A stretch of 64,000 nucleotides of DNA from Pseudomonadaceae bacterium (lineage in GTDB: Bacteria; Pseudomonadota; Gammaproteobacteria; Pseudomonadales; Pseudomonadaceae). The stretch spans positions 1 through 64,000 of the forward strand of contig JAUVZY010000019.1 of assembly GCA_030602315.1 (NCBI GenBank). The letters run 5' to 3'. The translations under genes were made by a program, and so were the position numbers. The notes beneath the pieces are model-generated. The model was not told where the DNA came from and ran no database searches. It saw nothing but the letters and a program-made list of their open reading frames with translations. This document shows, piece by piece, positions 59,215-64,000 of the stretch (within the stretch, counting starts at the first letter, position 1; each line of letters starts with the position of its first letter).

Positions 59215-60132
59215 ATGCTGCCACTGGTCTATCACGATGACTACAGCCCGGAGCTGCCGCCGGGCCACCGTTTTCCCATGCAGAAGTTCCGCCTGCTGCG
59301 CGATCACCTGGTGGCCAGCGGTTTGACCACCGATGCCGCGCTGCTGCGCCCGGCGATCTGTCCGGCCGACGTACTGGCGCTGGCCCACGACCGCGACTAC
59401 ATCGAACGCTATCTGTCCGGCGAGATGGGCCGCGACGAGCTGCGCCGCCTCGGCCTGCCGTGGAGCCCGGCGCTGGCCCGGCGCACGGTGCGCGCGGTGG
59501 GCGGTTCGCTGCTCACGGCCGAGCTTGCGCTCGAGCACGGGCTGGCCTGTCACCTGGCCGGCGGCACCCATCACGCCCACCGCGACCATGCCTCGGGCTT
59601 TTGCATCTTCAATGACCTGGCGCTGATCGCCCTGTCGCTGCTGGAAAGCGGGCGGGTCGGCCGCGTGCTGATCTTCGACTGCGACGTGCACCAGGGCGAC
59701 GGCACCGCGCGCATCCTGGAAAACGTGCCGGACGCGGTCACCGTCTCGCTGCACTGCGAGAAGAACTTCCCGGTGCGCAAGGCGAAAAGCGACTGGGATA
59801 TCGACCTGCCGCGCGGGATGGGCGATGCCGAGTACCTGGCGGTGGTCGAGCGCACCCTCGACTACCTGCTGCCGCTGTACCAGCCTGATCTGGTGCTCTA
59901 CGACGCCGGGGTGGACGTACACCGTGACGATGCCCTCGGCCTGCTGGATCTCACCGACGCCGGCCTCGCCGCCCGCGACCGGCTGGTGCTCGATCATTGC
60001 CTGGGGCGGGACATCCCGGTGTGCGGGGTGATCGGCGGCGGCTACGACCCCGACCACGCCGCCGTCGCCCGGCGCCACGCCAGCCTGCATTTCGCCGCCG
60101 CCGAGGCCTGGGTACGCCACGGCCTGGCCTGA
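59215..60132 (+). CDS. Histone deacetylase/acetylpolyamine amidohydrolase family protein
   Basis: A 305-residue zinc-dependent deacetylase-fold enzyme. Motifs include the tandem His region GGTHHAHRDHASGFCIFND, the zinc-binding IFDCDVHQGDGT and GVDVHRDDALG. Substrates of bacterial members are acetylpolyamines, acetoin-pathway proteins or unknown small amides. GGGAGG is six bases ahead of the start. Confidence 0.88.
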   Translation: MLPLVYHDDYSPELPPGHRFPMQKFRLLRDHLVASGLTTDAALLRPAICPADVLALAHDRDYIERYLSGEMGRDELRRLGLPWSPALARRTVRAVGGSLLTAELALEHGLACHLAGGTHHAHRDHASGFCIFNDLALIALSLLESGRVGRVLIFDCDVHQGDGTARILENVPDAVTVSLHCEKNFPVRKAKSDWDIDLPRGMGDAEYLAVVERTLDYLLPLYQPDLVLYDAGVDVHRDDALGLLDLTDAGLAARDRLVLDHCLGRDIPVCGVIGGGYDPDHAAVARRHASLHFAAAEAWVRHGLA

Positions 60133-60148
60133 CTCCCGCTTCCAGGCC

Positions 60149-60182
60149 GTAGGGCGGGCAACGACCGCAGATCTTGTCCGCC
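60149..60182 (+). repeat. REP-like element, copy 1
   Basis: 34 bases starting gtagggcgggcaacg. A 9-bp stem (60153-60161 with 60174-60182, one G-T pair) encloses a short inner stem. Same family as 61533-61564 and 61630-61661. Lies 17 bases after the deacetylase-like gene and may act as its transcript end. Confidence 0.65.
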
Positions 60183-60241
60183 ACCCGCGCGGCGCACGGA
60201 CGGTCTGACAGCACTGCGCGATTATCCAGCCGACTGCAGGG

Positions 60242-60255
60242 TGGGCTTCAGCCCA
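60242..60255 (+). repeat. Short hairpin (tgggc-ttca-gccca)
   Basis: A 5-bp stem with a ttca loop. The sequence ggtgggcttcagccca is a common extragenic motif in pseudomonads of this group and may belong with the neighbouring REP-like copy. Confidence 0.4.
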
Positions 60256-60297
60256 GCGGCGGCCTAAAATCGCCGGCCCAGCCCACGGACCACGCCC

Positions 60298-61536
60298 ATG
60301 CCCGCCCAACCGCAATCCCCCCGCGTCGCCGTCATCGGCGGCGGCCCCGCCGGGCTGATGGCCGCCGAGGTCATCGCCGCCGCCGGGCTCGCGGTAGACG
60401 TCTACGACGCCATGCCCTCGGTGGGCCGCAAATTCCTCCTGGCCGGCGTCGGCGGCATGAACATCACCCATTCCGAAGCCTTCGCGCCCTTCGTCGGCCG
60501 CTACCGCGAGCGCGCCGAGGCGCTGCGCCCGCTGCTCGAAGCCTTCGGCCCGGACGCGCTGCGCGACTGGATCCACGGCCTGGGCATCGAAACCTTCGTT
60601 GGCAGCTCCGGCCGCGTGTTTCCCCGCGAGATGAAGGCCGCGCCGCTGCTCCGCGCCTGGCTCAAGCGTCTGCGCGAGGCCGGCGTGCGCATCCACACTC
60701 GCCAGCGCTGGCTGGGCTGGCGGGAAGACGGCGCCCTGCGCCTGGCCACGCCCGAGGGCGAACAGGCGCTCCACGCCGACGCCACCGTGCTGGCCCTGGG
60801 CGGCGCCAGCTGGGCGCGGCTGGGGTCGGATGGCGCCTGGCTGCCGCTGCTGGCCGAACGCGGCGTTCCCGTTGCACCGCTGCGCCCGGCCAACTGCGGC
60901 TTCGAGGTGGCGGGCTGGAGCGAGCACCTGCGCCAGCGTTTTGCCGGCGCGCCGCTCAAGGGCGTGGGGCTGGCGCTGGCCGGCGGCGCCTCGCGCAAGG
61001 GCGAGTGCGTCATCACCGACTGGGGCCTCGAAGGCACCACGGTCTATGCCCTGTCCGCTGAAATCCGCGAGGCGATCGGCCGCGACGGTCAGGCGCGGCT
61101 GTCGATCGACCTGTTACCCGACCGCCCGCTGGACAAGGTGGTCGCCGCGCTGGCCAAGCCGCGCGGTTCGCAGTCGATGGCCAAGCACCTGGCGCGGCAG
61201 CTCAAGCTCGACGGCGCCAAGGCGGCGCTGTTGCGCGAGCGGGCCCCGGCCGAGGCGTTCGCCGACCCGGCTGCGCTCGCCGGGCTGATCAAGGCACTGC
61301 CGCTGACCGTGCTGCGCGCGCGCCAGCTGGACGAGGCGATCAGCACCGCCGGCGGGGTGGCCTTCGAGGCGCTGGATGAGGGCTTGATGCTGCAGGCGCT
61401 GCCCGGGGTGTTCTGCGCCGGGGAGATGCTCGACTGGGAGGCACCGACCGGGGGCTATCTGCTGACCGCGTGCTTTGCCAGCGGCAAGGCGGCCGGGGAA
61501 GGGGTCGTGCGGTGGCTCGAGCGGTTGAAGCCGTAG
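60298..61536 (+). CDS. BaiN-like NAD(P)/FAD-dependent oxidoreductase (TIGR03862 type)
   Basis: A 412-residue flavoprotein of the HI0933/BaiN superfamily, TIGR03862 subgroup. It has an N-terminal FAD motif VIGGGPAGLMAAEVIAAAG, then the family sequence VGRKFLLAGVGGMNITH, and a C-terminal FAD-contact region FCAGEMLDWEAPTGGYLL. Substrate unknown; the name BaiN refers to bile-acid enzymes and should not be read as function here. Confidence 0.88.
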   Translation: MPAQPQSPRVAVIGGGPAGLMAAEVIAAAGLAVDVYDAMPSVGRKFLLAGVGGMNITHSEAFAPFVGRYRERAEALRPLLEAFGPDALRDWIHGLGIETFVGSSGRVFPREMKAAPLLRAWLKRLREAGVRIHTRQRWLGWREDGALRLATPEGEQALHADATVLALGGASWARLGSDGAWLPLLAERGVPVAPLRPANCGFEVAGWSEHLRQRFAGAPLKGVGLALAGGASRKGECVITDWGLEGTTVYALSAEIREAIGRDGQARLSIDLLPDRPLDKVVAALAKPRGSQSMAKHLARQLKLDGAKAALLRERAPAEAFADPAALAGLIKALPLTVLRARQLDEAISTAGGVAFEALDEGLMLQALPGVFCAGEMLDWEAPTGGYLLTACFASGKAAGEGVVRWLERLKP

Positions 61537-61564
61537 GGCGGTCAACGGCGAAGCCTTGGCCGCC
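61533..61564 (+). repeat. REP-like element, copy 2 (left half of a REPIN-like pair)
   Basis: 32 bases starting gtagggcggtcaacggcg, overlapping the last codon and stop of the flavoprotein gene. The 9-bp stem is 61537-61545 with 61556-61564 (one G-T pair), and a 3-bp inner stem is present. It pairs in inverted orientation with 61630-61661. Confidence 0.75.
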
Positions 61565-61629
61565 GTTGGCATGGCGCGCGTTGAAGCCTAGAGTCGGCGA
61601 CGGCCGAGTGGTCGGCTCATCCGCCCGCC

Positions 61630-61661
61630 GGAGGGAAAGGCTACGCCGTTTCGCAGCCTAC
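61630..61661 (-). repeat. REP-like element, copy 3 (right half of a REPIN-like pair)
   Basis: Read on the minus strand it is 32 bases beginning gtaggctgcgaaacggcg and sharing the gtagg start, the aacggcg core and the agcctt block with 61533-61564 at the same spacing. It has the opposite orientation. It ends 7 bases before the trmA stop codon. Confidence 0.65.
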
Positions 61662-61668
61662 GCGCGCT

Positions 61669-62754
61669 TCAGCGCCGCTCCAGCAACACCCCGCTTTCCA
61701 TATGGTGGGTGTAGGGAAACTGATCGAACAGCGCGCAGCGCGTCACCCGGTGGGTGTCGTTGAGCTGGGCGATGTTGGCCGCCAGCGTCTCCGGGTTGCA
61801 GGAGATGTAGAGGATGCGCTCGAAGCGCCGGGTCAGCTCGCAGGTGTCCGGGTCCATGCCGGCGCGCGGCGGGTCGACGAACACGGTGCCGAATGCGTAG
61901 CTTTTCAAGTCCACATCGGCCAGCCGGCGGAACGGGCGCACTTCGTTGAGCGCCTGGGTCAGTTCTTCGGCGGACAGGCGCACCAGCGTCACGTTGTCGA
62001 TGCCGTTGTCGGCCAGGTTGGTCAGCGCGGCGTTGACCGAGGTCTTGCTGATCTCGGTGGCCAGCACGCGGCGGGCGCGGGTAGCCAGCGGCAGGGTGAA
62101 GTTGCCGTTGCCGCAGTACAGCTCCAGCAGGTCGTCGTCGCGCGTGCCCATGGCCTCGACCGCCCAGTTCAGCATCTTGCCGCAGACCACGCCGTTGGGC
62201 TGGGTGAAGGCGCCTTCGGGCTGGCAATAACGGAAGGTGCGGCCGGCCACCTGCATTTCCTCGACCACATGGTCGCGGCCGATCACCAGGCGCTGGCCGC
62301 GCGAGCGGCCGACGATGCTGGCGTCCAGCTTGGCGGCCAGGCGTTCGGCCGCGGCCTGCCAGGCGGCGTCCAGCGGACGGTGATAGGCGAGGGTGATCAG
62401 CGCATCGCCGGCCAGGGTGGTGAGAAATTCCACCTGGAACAGCTTGAAGCCCAGCAGCGGATCGGCCCAGGCGGCCTTGAGCTGTGGCATCAGCTGGTTG
62501 ATGCGCGCGCTGGCGATGGGGAAGTCATCGAGCAGGATCGGCGTGCGGTTGTCGCCCGGTTCGAACATGGCGTAATGGCGGTTCTCGCCGTCGCGCCACA
62601 GGCGGAACTCGGTGCGCATCCGGTAGTGCTCGCGGGGCGAGTCGAACACCGCCGGTTCGGGCGCGTCGAACGGGGCCAGCAATTCGACCAGCCGGGCCTT
62701 CTTGGCGGCGAGCTGGGCGTCGTATTGGGCGGGGTCGAAGTGCGGGCGGCTCAT
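61669..62754 (-). CDS. trmA: tRNA (uracil-5-)-methyltransferase
   Basis: Makes m5U54 (ribothymidine) in the T-loop of tRNA. 361 residues: an N-terminal RNA-binding part, the SAM motif [26 protein letters not shown], the catalytic nucleophile Cys in YISCNPETL and the general base Glu in [11 protein letters not shown]. No TRAM domain or iron-sulfur Cys set, so TrmA rather than RlmC/RlmD. Confidence 0.95.
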   Translation of the reverse strand: MSRPHFDPAQYDAQLAAKKARLVELLAPFDAPEPAVFDSPREHYRMRTEFRLWRDGENRHYAMFEPGDNRTPILLDDFPIASARINQLMPQLKAAWADPLLGFKLFQVEFLTTLAGDALITLAYHRPLDAAWQAAAERLAAKLDASIVGRSRGQRLVIGRDHVVEEMQVAGRTFRYCQPEGAFTQPNGVVCGKMLNWAVEAMGTRDDDLLELYCGNGNFTLPLATRARRVLATEISKTSVNAALTNLADNGIDNVTLVRLSAEELTQALNEVRPFRRLADVDLKSYAFGTVFVDPPRAGMDPDTCELTRRFERILYISCNPETLAANIAQLNDTHRVTRCALFDQFPYTHHMESGVLLERR

Positions 62755-63041
62755 GGCGTCTCAAGGCTGGCTGGCGAAAAGGCCCGCGATTGTAAGGCGG
62801 CCCGCCGGTGCTGTCAGGCGCTGCTCGCCGAGCGCGAGCGGCTTTCACCGTGTCGGCCGCGGCGCGTGGGGGATCGGCAGGCACCCGATTGATTCCCCTC
62901 CAAATGACGATCGGTTGCCGACCTTTCGCTAGTACCCACGCTGTCGGCGAGCAAACAAACTGGCCCGAGAGTCGGCGCTGACTGCGATAACCCGGTCAGC
63001 GGTTCGCGGCAGCTTGCCGCCTGTCGACGAGTGAGGGCGTG
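62755..63041. other. Intergenic gap between trmA and the XdhC-like gene
   Basis: A 287-base divergent gap. I see only a small hairpin (gcggca-gct-tgccgc around 63007-63021) and no convincing gene, tRNA or consensus promoter. It must hold the promoters of both flanking genes. Confidence 0.4.
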
Positions 63042-64000
63042 ATGGACGCGGTGGATCTCAAGGTGCTCAAGCAGGCACGTGACTGGATGGCGGCAGGCCA
63101 TGCGGTGCTGCTCTACACGGTCGTGGAGACCTGGGGCAGTGCGCCGCGCCCGGTGGGTTCGCTGCTGGCGCTGCGCGAGGACGGCCTGGTGGAAGGCTCG
63201 GTGTCCGGTGGCTGTATCGAGGACGACCTGCTGGCGCGGATGCCGCTGGAGGATAACGACGACTGCGAGGTGCTGACCTACCACATCAGCCCGGACGAGT
63301 CGGCGCGCTTCGGTCTGCCCTGTGGCGGCACCCTGCGCCTGGTGCGCGAGCCGCTGCGCAAGATCGGCTGGATCGACGAGCTGCTGCGTCGCTGTGCCGA
63401 TCACCAGCACGGCGTGCGCCGGCTGGATCTGGCCAGCGGGCGGGTCGAACTGGAGCCGGCGGATGACCGAAAAGGCCTGCAGTTCGACGGCAAGACGCTG
63501 TGTGCGCCATTCGGGCCGGCCTGGCGCATTCTGCTGATCGGCGCGGGTCTGCTCTCGCGTTACATCGCCGAGCTGGCGCTGAATGTCGGCTTCGAGGTGT
63601 ATGTCTGCGACCCGCGCGAGGGGCTGGTGTTCGAGTGGGGGGCGCTCAACGTGCGCTTCATGCCGGGGGCGCCGGAGGATGCGCTGCGTGCCCTGCAACC
63701 GGATGCGCATACCGCGGTCGTCGCGCTGACGCACGAGCCGCGCCTGGATGACTGCGCATTGCTCGTCGCCTTGCGCTCGCGTGCGTTCTACGTCGGTGCG
63801 CTGGGCTCCAAGGCCCATAACGAACAGCGTAAGGCGCGCCTGCTGGCGCAGGGCGTGCCGGAGTCGGCGCTTGCCCGACTGCACGGGCCGGTGGGGTTGC
63901 CCATCGGCAGTCGCACGCCGCCGGAAATCGCCCTGTCGCTGATGGCCGAGGTGGTCGCGCTGAAAAACGGCGCGCTGCAGTCGTCCCAGAGGACCGCCCG
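63042..64000 (+). CDS. XdhC/CoxI family protein (3' end cut by window)
   Basis: 319 codons are visible and the frame is still open at 64000, so the stop lies outside. The N-terminal XdhC_CoxI motif is SAPRPVGSLLAL...SVSGGCIEDDLL, and the C-terminal Rossmann part has RILLIGAGLLSRYIAELA and FYVGALGSKAHNEQRKARL. XdhC-type proteins sulfurate and insert the molybdenum cofactor into xanthine dehydrogenase-like enzymes. Partner genes would be expected downstream. The start is ATG at 63042. Confidence 0.9.
   Translation, partial: MDAVDLKVLKQARDWMAAGHAVLLYTVVETWGSAPRPVGSLLALREDGLVEGSVSGGCIEDDLLARMPLEDNDDCEVLTYHISPDESARFGLPCGGTLRLVREPLRKIGWIDELLRRCADHQHGVRRLDLASGRVELEPADDRKGLQFDGKTLCAPFGPAWRILLIGAGLLSRYIAELALNVGFEVYVCDPREGLVFEWGALNVRFMPGAPEDALRALQPDAHTAVVALTHEPRLDDCALLVALRSRAFYVGALGSKAHNEQRKARLLAQGVPESALARLHGPVGLPIGSRTPPEIALSLMAEVVALKNGALQSSQRTA

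Overview
The window is a continuous stretch of high-GC gammaproteobacterial chromosome, almost certainly a Pseudomonas or close relative (Stutzerimonas/P. stutzeri-like). The evidence is the gene content and order: thiC-nudF-cpdA-yqiA-parE-parC-serB-fimX-psd-rhdA-motAB-rsgA-orn, then proA-nadD-rsfS-rlmH-mrdA-rodA-mltB-rlpA-dacC-ybeD-lipB-lipA. It is dense core genome. I see no prophage, transposase, integrase, tRNA, rRNA or CRISPR array, and no gap of more than 300 bases without a gene.

Region 1 (1-15000): the 3' end of thiC, then nudF, a DUF1249 gene, the cAMP phosphodiesterase cpdA, yqiA and parE. Two small envelope or periplasmic genes lie between parE and parC, and the four are chained by 4-base start/stop overlaps. 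After parC comes an MCE-type lipid transporter: a permease with a fused STAS domain, an ATPase, a membrane-anchored MCE protein and an outer-membrane lipoprotein.

Region 2 (14900-28540): serB, a zinc alcohol dehydrogenase, the degenerate c-di-GMP effector fimX, and a neighbour in which I see a cryptic PilZ-like domain. Then come psd, rhdA, an HDOD protein, the flagellar stator pair motAB, rsgA and orn. Surface motility and second-messenger functions cluster here.

Region 3 (28540-34000): a probable junction between two conserved blocks. It holds an NAD(P)-binding protein, a MORN-repeat/C13-peptidase lipoprotein, a cidAB/lrgAB-like holin pair, a LON-domain protein and a DedA-PAP2 fusion.

Region 4 (34100-45180): the elongasome and cell-wall operon with proA at its head and lipB-lipA at its end, closed by a very strong terminator.

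Region 5 (45180-64000): mixed small transcription units. They encode an orphan protein behind a 20-bp dyad, a hemerythrin, an MddA-like acetyltransferase, an orphan ClpP-like protease, a KGG stress protein, a pseudouridine synthase, a globin, an Lrp regulator, a metal efflux pump, the helicases HrpB and RhlE-like, DUF411, a HAD phosphatase coupled to tesB, a histone-deacetylase-like enzyme, a BaiN-like flavoprotein, trmA and the start of an xdhC-family gene. REP/REPIN-like repeats of a single 32-34-nt family lie in its gaps.

No clearly undescribed multi-gene system is evident. The best leads are the MORN-caspase-like lipoprotein, the PilZ-like partner of FimX, the MCE cluster, the operator-like palindromes, and the structured gaps before motA and between the Lrp gene and the metal pump.
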